NCBI GenBank assembly: GCA_965221485.1
Contig: OZ244893.1
Span: 868,001-932,000 of the forward strand
Length of the DNA stretch: 64,000 nt
Direction of reading: 5' to 3'
Origin: JAJEBT01 sp965221485
GTDB lineage: Bacteria; Pseudomonadota; Alphaproteobacteria; MPNO01; UBA830
In this document: positions 1 through 9,058 of the stretch, in pieces
How positions within the stretch are numbered: position 1 is the first letter of the stretch
Layout: each line of letters begins with the position of its first letter
The notes under the pieces: generated by a model
The model's input: the letters and a program-made list of their open reading frames with translations, nothing else
What the model was told of the DNA's origin: nothing
The model's database searches: none
Translations under genes and position numbers: made by a program

Positions 1-877
1 GGTGGATGCCATGAGGAGCGCGCTGAACGGGCTCGACATTGCCGGCACGGTCGTGATTGGCGAGGGAGAACGGGACGAAGCGCCGATGCTCTATATCGGA
101 GAAGAAGTCGGGACGGGGCGGGGCCCGCATATGGATATCGCGCTTGATCCGCTGGAAGGAACCACGATCGCTGCAAAGGGATTGACCAACGCGCTTTCGG
201 TGATCGCCATGGCCGAGAGAGGAAATTTTCTCTATTCACCCGATGTTTACATGGACAAGATCGCGGTCGGCGGGAGCCTGCCTGATGATCTGGTCGATCT
301 TGATCTGGAACCAGCCGAAAATCTGGGACGACTGGCAGAGGCAAAACATTGCCATGTCGAGGATCTGGTCGCCTGTGTTCTCGATCGCCCGCGGCACGAG
401 GAACTGATACGCAAGATTCGTGAGGCGGGAGCCCGCATCATGCTGATTTCAGATGGTGACATATCCGGTGTGATTGCGACCGCTGAGGAATCCAGCGGGA
501 TCGATATATATATGGGAATCGGAGGGGCCCCCGAAGGCGTGCTTGCCGCTGCCGCTCTTCGCTGCATAGGCGGACAGATGCAGGGACGGCTTGTCTTCCG
601 CAATGATGATGAACGCAGCCGTGCCGAACACTGTGGGATCACGGACTTCAATCGCAGGTATGATCTTCTTGAGCTTGCCCATGGAAACGTCATGTTTGCT
701 GCAACGGGCGTTACCAATGGGACCATGCTGGGAGGTGTCCGAAGGTTTTCGGGAGGTGCGAAAACCCATTCCCTCGTGATGAGATCCAAGACCGGTACCG
801 TTCGTTATGTCGAGGCCACCCATAACTTCAGTCGCAAGACCGGTTTCGATACGACAGAGCAGGAAAGCGTCGATTAA
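1..877 (+). CDS. glpX: Fructose-1,6-bisphosphatase class II (GlpX), 5'-truncated by window edge
   Basis: The product hydrolyses fructose-1,6-bisphosphate to fructose-6-phosphate in gluconeogenesis (cytoplasm). The visible 291 residues begin inside the family's N-terminal region (VDAMRSALNGLDIAGTVVIG) and include the metal-binding stretch IALDPLEGTT and the conserved VVIGEGERDEAPMLYIGE-type segment. GlpX proteins are usually about 320 residues, so roughly 30-40 N-terminal residues lie upstream of the window; the first in-frame ATG/GTG here is not the true start. It ends 41 bases before recJ on the same strand, an arrangement I associate with Rhodospirillales (inference from memory). Function is confident from sequence. 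Confidence 0.93.
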   Translation, partial: VDAMRSALNGLDIAGTVVIGEGERDEAPMLYIGEEVGTGRGPHMDIALDPLEGTTIAAKGLTNALSVIAMAERGNFLYSPDVYMDKIAVGGSLPDDLVDLDLEPAENLGRLAEAKHCHVEDLVACVLDRPRHEELIRKIREAGARIMLISDGDISGVIATAEESSGIDIYMGIGGAPEGVLAAAALRCIGGQMQGRLVFRNDDERSRAEHCGITDFNRRYDLLELAHGNVMFAATGVTNGTMLGGVRRFSGGAKTHSLVMRSKTGTVRYVEATHNFSRKTGFDTTEQESVD

Positions 878-918
878 CCGGGGTACCAGCCGCGCGACAT
901 CGGATCTCAGGGAACCCC

Positions 919-2709
919 ATGTCCACCGGTAATGAAAAGGCCTTCCTGGGCGTTGAGCGGTCTCTCAGGGGAAAGCGCTGGCGCTCGCGGTTGCGAGACG
1001 AACAGGCGGCGCTCCTGCTCTCCCAGCGCCACGAACTTCCGGACCTGGTGGCCCGGGTTCTTGCTGCCCGTGGTGTCGGTCCCGAGGCGGCTGAAAGGTT
1101 CCTTCATCCCAAGATCCGGGATTTTCTGCCGGATCCGTCAGATTTGCTCGATATGGACCATGCTGTCGAACGGGTCGTGGCGGCCATCAACTCGGGTGAA
1201 ACCATTGGCGTCTTTGCAGATTACGATGTTGACGGTGCGGCAGCGGCTGCCATTCTCGTGAGGTTTTTTGCGTCCCTGGGACGTCAGGTGTCTGTTTATG
1301 TTCCGGACCGGATCAGGGAAGGTTACGGTCCAAATGCGCCGGCCCTCCTGAAGATGAAAGAGCAGGGGGTGTCCCTGGTCATCACGGTGGATTGCGGAAC
1401 GACTGCGTTTACGGCACTTGATGCTGCCGCGGAAGCGGGTCTCGACGTGATTGTTGTCGATCACCATGTGCCGGAAAACAGGCTTCCGGAGGCTGTCGCT
1501 GTGATCAATCCCAATCGCCATGATGAGTCCAGCCCGCTTGGTTACCTCTGTGCGGCGGGCGTTGCATTTATGCTTGTTGTCGCCGTCAATCGGGCCCTGC
1601 GTCAAGCGTTCTGGTTTGGCGAGGGGCACAGGGAGCCCGATCTGATGGGGTGGCTCGATCTCGTTGCATTGGCGACGGTTGCAGATGTCGTTCCGCTCGT
1701 GAACCTGAATCGGGCCTTTGTGCGCCAGGGCCTCGCTATCATGTCACGGCGACAGAATCCAGGACTGGTGTCCCTGGGAGAGATTGCCAACCTGGACTCC
1801 AGACCCGAAGCCCAGCATCTGGCCTTTCAGCTTGGGCCAAGGGTGAATGCGGGTGGTCGCGTCGGTGAGGCCGGGTTGGGGGTTCGTTTGCTGACCACCC
1901 AGGACAGGCACGAAGCGGACAGGATCGCCAGGCGGCTGGACACCTACAACGCCGAGCGTCGGGAAATCGAGGCCGCGGTTCTGGAAGATGCCAGATCGCG
2001 GGTCAAGGATCAGTTTGACGGCAGTTCACCTGTTATCCTGGTGGCGGGCGAAGGATGGCATCCTGGTGTCATCGGTATTGTAGCGAGCCGTCTCAAGGAT
2101 GAGTACGACCGGCCGGTTTGCGTGATCGCCCTGAATGACGGACTTGGCAAGGGGTCGGGACGATCTGTCCGGGGCGTCGATCTCGGGCGCGCTGTGATCG
2201 CGGCTCACCACGCCGGTCTGATTCCAAATGGAGGCGGCCATGCCATGGCCGCCGGTTTCAGCGTCGGCGAGGCAAAGCTCGGGGACCTGAGGACCTTCTT
2301 TAACGAGCATGTCGCGGAACAGATGGCGGGCCGGGCCTACAGGCCCGAGCTTGAAGTCGACGGAGCGCTGCAGCCGGAAGGAGCATCCCTCGACCTGATA
2401 GAAAGCCTGCAGATGGCGGGCCCGTTCGGAAGCGGTAATCCGGTACCCCGTTTTGCGTTTCCTGGTGTAACGCCAGCCAAGGCAAAGGTTGTGGGGAACG
2501 CCCATGTCCGGTGTTTTCTTGCTTCTTCTGAAGGAGGGCGCTGGTTGCCTTCCATAGCTTTTCGCTGCGTGGGCACTCCTGTCGGAGACGCCCTTCTCAA
2601 GTCCCGGGGGGCTGCCTTGCATGTCGCCGGGCAACTAAAAATCGACACCTATCCTGCCGAGCCTCGTCCGCAACTGATCATTGCAGATGCAGCATTGGTC
2701 GGGAGGTAA
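919..2709 (+). CDS. recJ: Single-stranded-DNA-specific 5'-3' exonuclease RecJ
   Basis: A DHH-superfamily exonuclease that degrades single-stranded DNA 5'-3' in RecF-pathway recombination and base-excision/mismatch repair. At 596 residues it is full length. Motif I DYDVDG is at residues 101-106, the DHH triad at 181-183, and the DHHA1 glycine-rich motif GGGHAMAAGF lies near residue 437. An OB-fold-like C-terminal domain follows. The ATG at 919 follows a short gap after glpX, and the two are probably co-transcribed. No anomaly seen. Confidence 0.96.
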   Translation: MSTGNEKAFLGVERSLRGKRWRSRLRDEQAALLLSQRHELPDLVARVLAARGVGPEAAERFLHPKIRDFLPDPSDLLDMDHAVERVVAAINSGETIGVFADYDVDGAAAAAILVRFFASLGRQVSVYVPDRIREGYGPNAPALLKMKEQGVSLVITVDCGTTAFTALDAAAEAGLDVIVVDHHVPENRLPEAVAVINPNRHDESSPLGYLCAAGVAFMLVVAVNRALRQAFWFGEGHREPDLMGWLDLVALATVADVVPLVNLNRAFVRQGLAIMSRRQNPGLVSLGEIANLDSRPEAQHLAFQLGPRVNAGGRVGEAGLGVRLLTTQDRHEADRIARRLDTYNAERREIEAAVLEDARSRVKDQFDGSSPVILVAGEGWHPGVIGIVASRLKDEYDRPVCVIALNDGLGKGSGRSVRGVDLGRAVIAAHHAGLIPNGGGHAMAAGFSVGEAKLGDLRTFFNEHVAEQMAGRAYRPELEVDGALQPEGASLDLIESLQMAGPFGSGNPVPRFAFPGVTPAKAKVVGNAHVRCFLASSEGGRWLPSIAFRCVGTPVGDALLKSRGAALHVAGQLKIDTYPAEPRPQLIIADAALVGR

Positions 2710-2959
2710 GAGACGTTCTGGCGGGAGCGTAACCACGGTCCGACCGATTTCTGATCGTCGAAGGGACGGCTTGGTGTTTTTGTTACGAGCCATGGCTGAT
2801 TTGTCGACGCTCCGCGATTCGCATATGGCGTGGTCTTGTCGGTCGGGCGTCATGAGCGGGCGAAAAGAGAGTGACCGACAGACATACTTGCGCCCACCGC
2901 CACCATAGTGTGTATTGCCGCCCATTGCGTCCTGTCCATTTTCCCGGAGTCCTGAAAAC

Positions 2960-3550
2960 GTGCGTGCCTTCGGCCGGTCGAGGTTCTCCTGCCGGCGACG
3001 CATCGCCCGCTATTTGCGGCTGAAGCTGATCATTCCGCTGTTGCGTTCGCGGGAGCCGCCCGTTACTGCTGCGCGTTCTGTGGCCGTGGGACTTTTTTGG
3101 GCCTTTACACCTACGTTCGGAATTCAGATGTTCCTGTGCCTGGTGCACTGGTACGTCTCCCGAACGGTCTTCAGGAAAGAATTCAACGTTGTGGTCGCGA
3201 TGGCGTGGACCTGGGTGAGTAACTTCTTCACACTTCCATTTGTCTATTATTCCTTTTTTCTGGTCGGTCAGATTGCCCTTGGACGATGGGAAGATCTCAC
3301 AGGAATCGGGAGCTTTCACGCATTGCTTGATACGGCGATGAAGCAGATCGAGGGTGACTTCACCAGTATGGGGACCTGGGAGCGGTACTTCTCTATCATT
3401 GTGGAAGGCTGGTGGCTGGCCATGACCGTGGGTTGTATACCCTTTGCCGTGCTCGGTTATGTGTTCGGGTTTCGCTATTCGCTCCGTTTGCTTGTTCGCT
3501 GGCGCCAGATCGAGCGCACATCGTTGTATCGCGGTCAGGAGACCGTGTGA
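2960..3550 (+). CDS. DUF2062 domain membrane protein
   Basis: About 196 residues if begun at the GTG at 2960, which is preceded by GGAG about 10 bases upstream; an upstream TTG at 2915 is in frame but lacks a site. The protein has a basic N-terminus followed by PVTAARSVAVGLFWAFTPTFG, typical of DUF2062. Two or three hydrophobic segments follow, with a final segment near residues 160-180. The family is found in many Proteobacteria, often near glycan or membrane genes, and its biochemical role is not established. It stands alone between recJ and a tRNA gene. Confidence 0.8.
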   Translation: MRAFGRSRFSCRRRIARYLRLKLIIPLLRSREPPVTAARSVAVGLFWAFTPTFGIQMFLCLVHWYVSRTVFRKEFNVVVAMAWTWVSNFFTLPFVYYSFFLVGQIALGRWEDLTGIGSFHALLDTAMKQIEGDFTSMGTWERYFSIIVEGWWLAMTVGCIPFAVLGYVFGFRYSLRLLVRWRQIERTSLYRGQETV

Positions 3551-3659
3551 GTCCTGCAGGTTGCGGCGAGCTCGCCAGTCGCGCGCGGTGGGTCGTTCCC
3601 GTGGCACGGATTCTCTGGTTGATTTTCGGCTCGCGGTCGCGTATGCGGGGAGGCACGGT

Positions 3660-3735
3660 GACCCCATCGTCTAGAGGCCTAGGACATCACCCTTTCAAGG
3701 TGAAGACACGGGTTCGACTCCCGTTGGGGTCGCCA
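3660..3735 (+). tRNA. tRNA-Glu (anticodon TTC)
   Basis: A 76-base cloverleaf with encoded CCA. The seven-base acceptor stem GACCCCA pairs with TGGGGTC at 3725-3731, the discriminator is G at 3732 and CCA is at 3733-3735. The anticodon loop CTTTCAA is closed by a TCACC/GGTGA stem, giving anticodon TTC (glutamate). The T-arm carries GGGTTCGACTCCC. No intron or integrated element is seen at its 3' end. Confidence 0.97.
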
Positions 3736-3860
3736 CTTCCGCCGGATGGCCGATCCGGGACAGGCGACAGGATTCGATCCTGTTGCAATCATGGCTGGGC
3801 GTCCATGCTATCGTTTGGCAAGATCGTTGCAGAGTGCATTCATTGCATGACTGGAGGCCA

Positions 3861-4139
3861 ATGATGACCGATTACTGGCTCAACAAGCTGATTTTCGATT
3901 TGCAGCAGCCCGGAGGCAAAGAGCGCTGGCTGAACCATCGCGAGGAGGTAGTGGACGAATATCCTCTCGATCCCGACGTCAGGCGTGCGCTTCTTGAAGA
4001 TGACATCGATCATATCCAGCCGCTCGTAAATCCCTATTTGCTGCGTTTCTATTTATTGATTTGCGGGTATGGAGACGCGGGATCGATAGCGCTTCTGAAC
4101 GATATCGGCCAGAGACAATCGGAGGCTGCCAATGGCTGA
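3861..4139 (+). CDS. LigA-like small (alpha) subunit of an extradiol dioxygenase
   Basis: A small all-alpha protein of about 91-92 residues (tandem ATGs at 3861 and 3864 after GGAGG). Its pattern, an N-terminal YWLNKLIFDL segment then DPDVRRALLEDDIDHIQPLVNPYLLRFYLL, matches the LigA alpha subunit of protocatechuate-4,5-dioxygenase-type enzymes. LigA caps the active site of the catalytic LigB beta subunit. Its stop region overlaps the start of the LigB-like gene (4132) by eight bases, so the two are translationally coupled. The in-frame upstream start at 3783 has no ribosome site and is less likely. Substrate not determinable from sequence. Confidence 0.75.
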   Translation: MMTDYWLNKLIFDLQQPGGKERWLNHREEVVDEYPLDPDVRRALLEDDIDHIQPLVNPYLLRFYLLICGYGDAGSIALLNDIGQRQSEAANG

Positions 4140-4965
4140 ATTCGTTGGGGCATTTGCCGCTGGTCACGGGCCAAATATTGCCAGGGAATGGACCAATCTT
4201 AAAGACGAGACGCGGGCGTGGATTATCGATCGCTATGCGGAGCTGGGGCGCAGGATTGCTGCAACAAGGCCTGATGTCCTGCTGGTGCAATCCAACGACC
4301 ACTGGATCAACTTCTTTCTCGATAATATGCCAGCCTTCTGTATCGGTGTTGGTGATGAACATGACGGGCCTCCGGAGCCTTTCATGAAACCGGTATTTCC
4401 TCACAAGACCTGGCGCGGCCATGCGGCACTGGCCCGGCACTTGCTGGATACGGCGTTCGAGAACGGATTTGACCCAGCCTACAGCCATCGGGTCAAGCTG
4501 GACCATGGGATTTGCGTACCGCTCTGGCAAGCCGGCATTGACCCAGGTGTTGCGGTGGTGCCTCTCTATATTAATTTGATGGAGGAACCGTTCCCAAAGC
4601 CGATACGCTGTATTCGGTGGGGGCAAATGATCCGTGAGGGTGTTGAGACCTTTTCCGAGGACATCCGGGTCGCGCTTCTGGGAACCGGCGGGCTCAGTCA
4701 TTCGATCGGTGAAGTCACGATGGGATGGATTGACGAAGAGTTTGATGCCAATTGTCTGAAGCTGTTCGGGGAGGCGAACGATGCCCGATTTGCGTCCGAG
4801 CTTGAGAGGATGCTGGCCTCGACCGGGAATGGCGGGGCTGAACTCAGAAACTGGTTGATCGTGCATGCAGCAGCAGGCAGTGAAGGCTTTGACCTGATCG
4901 ATTACGCTCCTGTCCCCGAGATTCTGATTGGTTGCGGCCTGGCAGAATGGAAACTGGCGGCCTAA
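4132..4965 (+). CDS. Class III extradiol ring-cleavage dioxygenase, LigB-like catalytic subunit
   Basis: A 277-residue LigB-superfamily protein, the iron(II) catalytic subunit of meta-cleavage dioxygenases. His12 (in GAFAAGHGPN) and His57 (in SNDHWINF) sit where the family's iron ligands His12 and about His61 are found. The GTGGLSHS segment near residue 182 holds the conserved active-site histidine. The third iron ligand, a glutamate near residue 240-250, is plausible in HAAAGSEGF. It is coupled to the LigA-like gene upstream. Protocatechuate, gallate or a related catechol is the likely substrate class, but this is inference. It is distinct from the fused version at 48743-49807. Confidence 0.85.
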   Translation: MAEFVGAFAAGHGPNIAREWTNLKDETRAWIIDRYAELGRRIAATRPDVLLVQSNDHWINFFLDNMPAFCIGVGDEHDGPPEPFMKPVFPHKTWRGHAALARHLLDTAFENGFDPAYSHRVKLDHGICVPLWQAGIDPGVAVVPLYINLMEEPFPKPIRCIRWGQMIREGVETFSEDIRVALLGTGGLSHSIGEVTMGWIDEEFDANCLKLFGEANDARFASELERMLASTGNGGAELRNWLIVHAAAGSEGFDLIDYAPVPEILIGCGLAEWKLAA

Positions 4966-5054
4966 AGTTGGCGCTGCCGAAAACGAATTGATTGTTGCAT
5001 TTCGCACCCGAGGGGAACCTGATCGACTGTTGCTGAAAGAAAGGCAACCTGGCG

Positions 5055-5297
5055 ATGAACGATACAACAAGCGAGCGCGTTGGTCCGAACCCTCCGCACC
5101 TCGGTGAGCTCATCCGCGAGAGCATGGACGATGCGGGCTGGAGTGTGAAAGAAACAGCGGAGCGCCTCGGTTGCAAGCGAGGCACGTTGACGCACCTTTT
5201 GAACGGCAGGACAGATATGTCGTCGAATATGGCGTTGGCGCTTGAGGCACTCGGCTGGGGTACTGCCGATCACTGGATGCGGATGCAGGCTTCGTAA
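5055..5297 (+). CDS. HigA-family HTH protein (orphan antitoxin-like)
   Basis: An 80-residue protein with an XRE/HigA-type helix-turn-helix: GELIRESMDDAGWSVKETAE leads into the HTH, then GTLTHLLNGRTDMSSNMALA. HigA antitoxins bind DNA and neutralise HigB mRNA interferases encoded directly upstream. Here no HigB-like ORF exists between 4966 and 5054 or downstream, so it is an orphan regulator or a solitary remnant. The ATG at 5055 follows AAAGG. DNA binding is likely; the target is unknown. Confidence 0.7.
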   Translation: MNDTTSERVGPNPPHLGELIRESMDDAGWSVKETAERLGCKRGTLTHLLNGRTDMSSNMALALEALGWGTADHWMRMQAS

Positions 5298-5535
5298 GAG
5301 CTTGCACAGGCGTACCGGGGTCACGTTACCGCTGGACGGTAAAAGGCGATGCCGTCGTCCAGTCCGTCTCTCATGGAATGAAGTCCGGACTCGTGCTGCC
5401 GCCTCTACCAGAAACGGTCGGGACACTGACCGCAGCAGAACTGTATTTTCAGTGAAGCGCAGGTCAGCAGGTTGCTGAGCCGCAAAGTACAAAACGGATC
5501 ATTGGCATGCTGCGGGAATCCGGAGGCGTGAAGCG

Positions 5536-7155
5536 TCATTTCCAGTCCAAGGACAGAAACTCCGCGGCGCGCTCGGCAATCATGAGGGTCGGTGAATTGG
5601 GTCCCCCCGAGGTGATGGTCGGCATGATCGAGGCATCGGCGATCCGCAAACCCTGAAGGCCGTGCACCCGAAGCCGGTCATCCACCACTGCACGGTCATC
5701 GGGTCCCATCTTGCAGGTTCCCACGGGATGAAAGATCGTGGTCGCGATGTCGCCCGCGGCCACCGCCAGATCCTCGTCGCTCGCGACATGGGCACCGGGC
5801 AGGAATTCCTCGGGCCGGTAGCGTTGCATCGCCGGCGCCTGGATGATGCGCCGCGTCAGCCGCAGCGCATTGGCGGCAATCCTGCGGTCGCTTTCGGCGC
5901 TCAGATAGTTGGGCCGGATCGCCGGCGGCTGATCCGGATCCGGACTTGTGAGCCGGACATGCCCGCGGCTGTCGGGACGGAGATTGCAGACCGAGGCGGT
6001 GATGGCGGGGAAGGGATGCAGCGGTTCGCCGAACCGGTCCAGCGACAGCGGCTGGACATGATATTGCAGATCGGGCGTCTCGCGGCTGTCGTCGGAGCGT
6101 GTGAACACCCCGAGCTGGCTCGGCGCCATGGTCATGGGGCCGCGCCGGAACAGCAGATACTGGAGCGCCATCCCGGCCTTGCCGGTCAGGGTGGCGGCGC
6201 GCTGGTTGAGGGTGCGGACGCCGGTGACCTTGTAGACGGCGCGGATCTGCAGGTGATCCTGGAGGTTCTCACCCACGCCCGGCAGGTCGTGCTGCACCGC
6301 GATGCCGTGGCGGTGCAGCACCTCACCCGGCCCGATGCCGGACAGCTGCAGCAGATGCGGTGAGCCGATCGCCCCCGAAGCCAGCACCACCTCGCGCCGC
6401 GCCGTGGCTTCTGCCTCGGCGCCGGAGAGTGTGAAGGACACACCGGTCACGCGCCGCTCCCGGACTGTCAGCCGGCGCGCCCGGGCCCCGGTCAGGACGG
6501 TGAGATTGGCGCGGCCCGAAACCGGGTGCAGAAAGGCGTCGGCCGCACTCCAGCGCACGCCGCGCCTCTGGTTGACCTGAAAATACCCCACCCCCTCGTT
6601 GTCGCCGCGGTTGAAATCGTCGGTGGCCGGAATGCCGGTCTGCAGACAGGCTTCACGGAACGCGTCCAGGATCTCCCAGGACAGGCGCTGCTCCTCGACC
6701 CGCCACTCACCGCCGGCGCCGTGAAACCGGTCGCCGCCATGCACATGGTCCTCGGAGCGGCGGAACACCGGGAGCACATCGTCCCAGCCCCAGCCGCGGT
6801 TGCCCATCTGGCGCCATTGGTCGTAATCGCGGGCCTGGCCGCGCATGTAGATCATGCCGTTGATGGCGGAACAGCCGCCCAGCGTCCGGCCGCGGGGGTA
6901 GGAAAGGGCGCGCCCGTTGAGGCCGGGCTCGGGCTCGGTGGAAAGACACCAGTCGGTGCGGGGATGACCCATGGTGTAGAGATAGCCAATGGGAATGCGG
7001 ATCCAGAACCAGCTGTCGCGGCCCCCGGCCTCGAGAAGCAGGACCCGGCAATCGGGATCGACGCTCAGGCGGTTGGCGAGAACGCAGCCTGCAGTTCCGG
7101 CCCCCACAATCACATAATCATACCCGTCAAAAACCTGGGCCTGGCCGGGCGCCAT
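5536..7155 (-). CDS. GMC-family FAD-dependent oxidoreductase (choline/alcohol dehydrogenase type)
   Basis: A 539-residue GMC oxidoreductase. The N-terminal ADP-binding motif GAGTAGCVLANRL starts at residue 18. The GMC signature around GGCSAINGMIYMRG is present, as are the C-terminal active-site histidine in HPVGTCKMG and the asparagine in GGPNSPTLMIAERAA. Family members oxidise alcohols (choline, aromatic or polyethylene alcohols) to aldehydes. The start at 7155 has a GGAGG just upstream. Its codon use is visibly more GC-rich than the neighbouring hydrolase, with CGC/GCC-rich runs. It is last in the leftward catabolic run but separated from it by 246 bases containing an A+T-rich palindrome. 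Substrate unknown. Confidence 0.9.
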   Translation of the reverse strand: MAPGQAQVFDGYDYVIVGAGTAGCVLANRLSVDPDCRVLLLEAGGRDSWFWIRIPIGYLYTMGHPRTDWCLSTEPEPGLNGRALSYPRGRTLGGCSAINGMIYMRGQARDYDQWRQMGNRGWGWDDVLPVFRRSEDHVHGGDRFHGAGGEWRVEEQRLSWEILDAFREACLQTGIPATDDFNRGDNEGVGYFQVNQRRGVRWSAADAFLHPVSGRANLTVLTGARARRLTVRERRVTGVSFTLSGAEAEATARREVVLASGAIGSPHLLQLSGIGPGEVLHRHGIAVQHDLPGVGENLQDHLQIRAVYKVTGVRTLNQRAATLTGKAGMALQYLLFRRGPMTMAPSQLGVFTRSDDSRETPDLQYHVQPLSLDRFGEPLHPFPAITASVCNLRPDSRGHVRLTSPDPDQPPAIRPNYLSAESDRRIAANALRLTRRIIQAPAMQRYRPEEFLPGAHVASDEDLAVAAGDIATTIFHPVGTCKMGPDDRAVVDDRLRVHGLQGLRIADASIMPTITSGGPNSPTLMIAERAAEFLSLDWK

Positions 7156-7321
7156 CCTTCAAACCTCCACAAACCCGATCAATCCGTAATCTCCACAACA
7201 TCACCACCAGTCGTTCCACTATGAACATAATGTATGTCCTTGAGGACTCAGGTCCGATTCCGCGTTCATGCGATCCTGCGTTGGTCTCCAATAACATTTT
7301 GGTAATATTTAAAAGATAGAA

Positions 7322-7350
7322 TAACAATATTATTCAATGAATTATTGTTA
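7322..7350. promoter_or_regulatory. A+T-rich 29-base palindrome between GMC oxidoreductase and hydrolase
   Basis: TAACAATA at 7322-7329 pairs with TATTGTTA at 7343-7350, and within it ATTCA at 7332-7336 pairs with TGAAT at 7338-7342 around a single central base. It lies in a roughly 100-base A+T-rich patch in an otherwise GC-rich region, downstream of the hydrolase stop and upstream of the GMC start. It could be an operator for the GMC gene or a weak terminator for the upstream operon (an imperfect T-run follows on the minus strand). No matching regulator gene is adjacent. Confidence 0.45.
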
Positions 7351-7401
7351 ATTCTTTATGTTCGGTATATGGTTGATTCGGATCATGTCTGCATCTTCCG
7401 G

Positions 7402-8556
7402 TTATTCAGCCCGGGTTTCGACCCCGCTTTCTTGCGAGTCTTGGTCCATCTGTTCTCCTTGCAGATGCCGGGTCAGCCAGTCGGCCATCATATTCCGGTA
7501 TTGAAACGCGTGGTTATGGCAACAATGGACACCGTCTTCATCCATCAGCAGGGTTGCGAGATCTCCCAGTGAGTACGTGATTCGTTCCGCCTGATTTGCG
7601 GAAAATATTCGATCATGGCGTCCGTGGACGACCAGTGTTGGGCAGCGAACATTTGTGATGCGGTCCGCAAGGGTTGCAGAGCCCATCTTTTGGCGCGCTT
7701 CCGCGAGACCGGCGGAACGGGTTCCGAAAAGAAAGCCATTCAGAATGCTGGCCGGCATGGTGTCCCAATCAGCGAGGTCAAAGGTCCCTCCGAAGACGAC
7801 ACAGGCCCGGAGGCCCGGTTCATCCGCGGCTGCGCGAAGCGCAAAGAAGCCGCCGAGGCTGCGCCCGAGGAGTGCTGTTCTTCGGGAATCAATTTGGGGA
7901 TGTTGCTCGATATGCCTGAGCACGGCGCGAATACAGGTTTCGTACCCCTCGCCGAGCGATGAGTTCTCCCAGGCTTCACCCTGGCCGGTACCGTCAAACG
8001 TAACGGTCGCAATCTTTCGGCAAAGAAGCATTTCAGAGAGGGTGTGAAAATCCTCTTTCGTGGAATCCAGTCCCGGTACCAGGATGACACAAGGACACGG
8101 AGGCGATGGGTGCTCCGGAATGCGCAGATAACCCGGAAGGACCACGCCTTCATGAGGGATCCGCAGCTCGATCGCTGGAGGAACGAGGAGGCGGGCGGCC
8201 GTTCGATATGCGAGAACCTTTTGCGCCTGTAAAGTCCTCTTGAGGTCTGGTCGATCGACCGCAACGATCTGGCCAAAGTGAAAACACAGGCTCGCACGTA
8301 CATAGGCATCGGCAGCTGTTCTCTCGTGGCGGTCGGCCATTCTCTCCGACGCAAATTCAAGGTAGTCCTCGCCAGTTCTGGCCCATGCCTCAGGCCAATC
8401 GTCCCAACCCGTAACAATGCCGCGAATCCTCTGGATGTCGATGGCGTCGATGCCGTCAGCAATCAGACGGGGAATCCAATATTCGAATACTTCGTCGCTG
8501 AATGATGTCCCCGTAGATTGAGTAGCAGGGATCATGGTCTCATCATCACCCATCAC
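7402..8556 (-). CDS. Alpha/beta hydrolase, dihydroxypseudooxynicotine-hydrolase-like (C-C or ester hydrolase)
   Basis: A 384-residue protein (ATG 8556; an alternative ATG at 8535). It has a helical N-terminal cap region of about 130 residues, then a canonical alpha/beta-hydrolase core. The nucleophile elbow GRSLGG carries Ser233, the acid is in PTLVVHGRHDRIFS and the histidine in the MDEDGVHCCHNH segment. The long N-terminal domain and oxyanion-region motif LVPGLDSTKEDF resemble 2,6-dihydroxypseudooxynicotine hydrolase and related C-C bond hydrolases. It begins one base before the RidA stop codon, so the pair are co-transcribed. A paralogue lies at 37523-38713. Exact substrate unknown. Confidence 0.83.
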   Translation of the reverse strand: MMGDDETMIPATQSTGTSFSDEVFEYWIPRLIADGIDAIDIQRIRGIVTGWDDWPEAWARTGEDYLEFASERMADRHERTAADAYVRASLCFHFGQIVAVDRPDLKRTLQAQKVLAYRTAARLLVPPAIELRIPHEGVVLPGYLRIPEHPSPPCPCVILVPGLDSTKEDFHTLSEMLLCRKIATVTFDGTGQGEAWENSSLGEGYETCIRAVLRHIEQHPQIDSRRTALLGRSLGGFFALRAAADEPGLRACVVFGGTFDLADWDTMPASILNGFLFGTRSAGLAEARQKMGSATLADRITNVRCPTLVVHGRHDRIFSANQAERITYSLGDLATLLMDEDGVHCCHNHAFQYRNMMADWLTRHLQGEQMDQDSQESGVETRAE

Positions 8557-8982
8557 CTAGTCCACTACCGCAACCGCATTGATTTCGATCAGGCATCGCG
8601 GATCGGTGGCCAGCTGGACAACCTGTACGGTCGTTGTTGCGGGTTTCGAATCTCCGAAATACTCGGCCCAGACCTCGTTCATTGAATCCTGATCCGACAG
8701 GTCCGTCACAAATCGGGAAGCCGTGACGATATCGGAAAAACCGGCTCCCACCGCCTCAAGCCCGGTCTTCAGATTTTCCAGAGCGGCCCGCGTCTGACCG
8801 CGCATGTCGCCGGGCATGGAATCAAACTCTTCCGGCCGATGGGGGTGATGATGGTAGACCGGCGCTGCTGTCACTCCGGCGAGATGGACTGTTGTGCCTC
8901 CTGTGACCTTGATGGCCGGTGCGTAGGGCATCCACATGTCCGGGGCGTCCGGCCAGTGGATATGTTCGATCACCTTGCTCAT
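8557..8982 (-). CDS. RidA/YjgF/UK114-family protein
   Basis: A 141-residue RidA-superfamily protein; these deaminate reactive enamine/imine intermediates or act on side products of amino-acid and aromatic-amine catabolism. The family's C-terminal motif is visible (VQVVQLATDPRCLIEINAVA) with the conserved Arg and Glu, although the first Val/Ala positions differ from the canonical RidA RVEVARLP pattern, suggesting a paralogous subgroup. It lies in the leftward run between the EamA exporter and the alpha/beta hydrolase, suggesting a nitrogen-containing intermediate in that pathway (inference). Confidence 0.87.
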   Translation of the reverse strand: MSKVIEHIHWPDAPDMWMPYAPAIKVTGGTTVHLAGVTAAPVYHHHPHRPEEFDSMPGDMRGQTRAALENLKTGLEAVGAGFSDIVTASRFVTDLSDQDSMNEVWAEYFGDSKPATTTVQVVQLATDPRCLIEINAVAVVD

Positions 8983-9058
8983 GAGCGTCTCCCTGCGTTT
9001 TCTGATAACTGGGTTGTCCTGGACGTGACGAAAATCATGCCGGGTCAGGTTTCCGACT

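Noticed and set aside
2783..3667. Long minus-strand open frames opposite recJ end and DUF2062
   Set aside because: They mirror a well-supported plus-strand gene and tRNA, lack recognisable domains and ribosome sites.
4966..5054. Possible HigB toxin before the HigA-like gene
   Set aside because: Only 89 bases with no ORF; the HigA-like gene is treated as an orphan.
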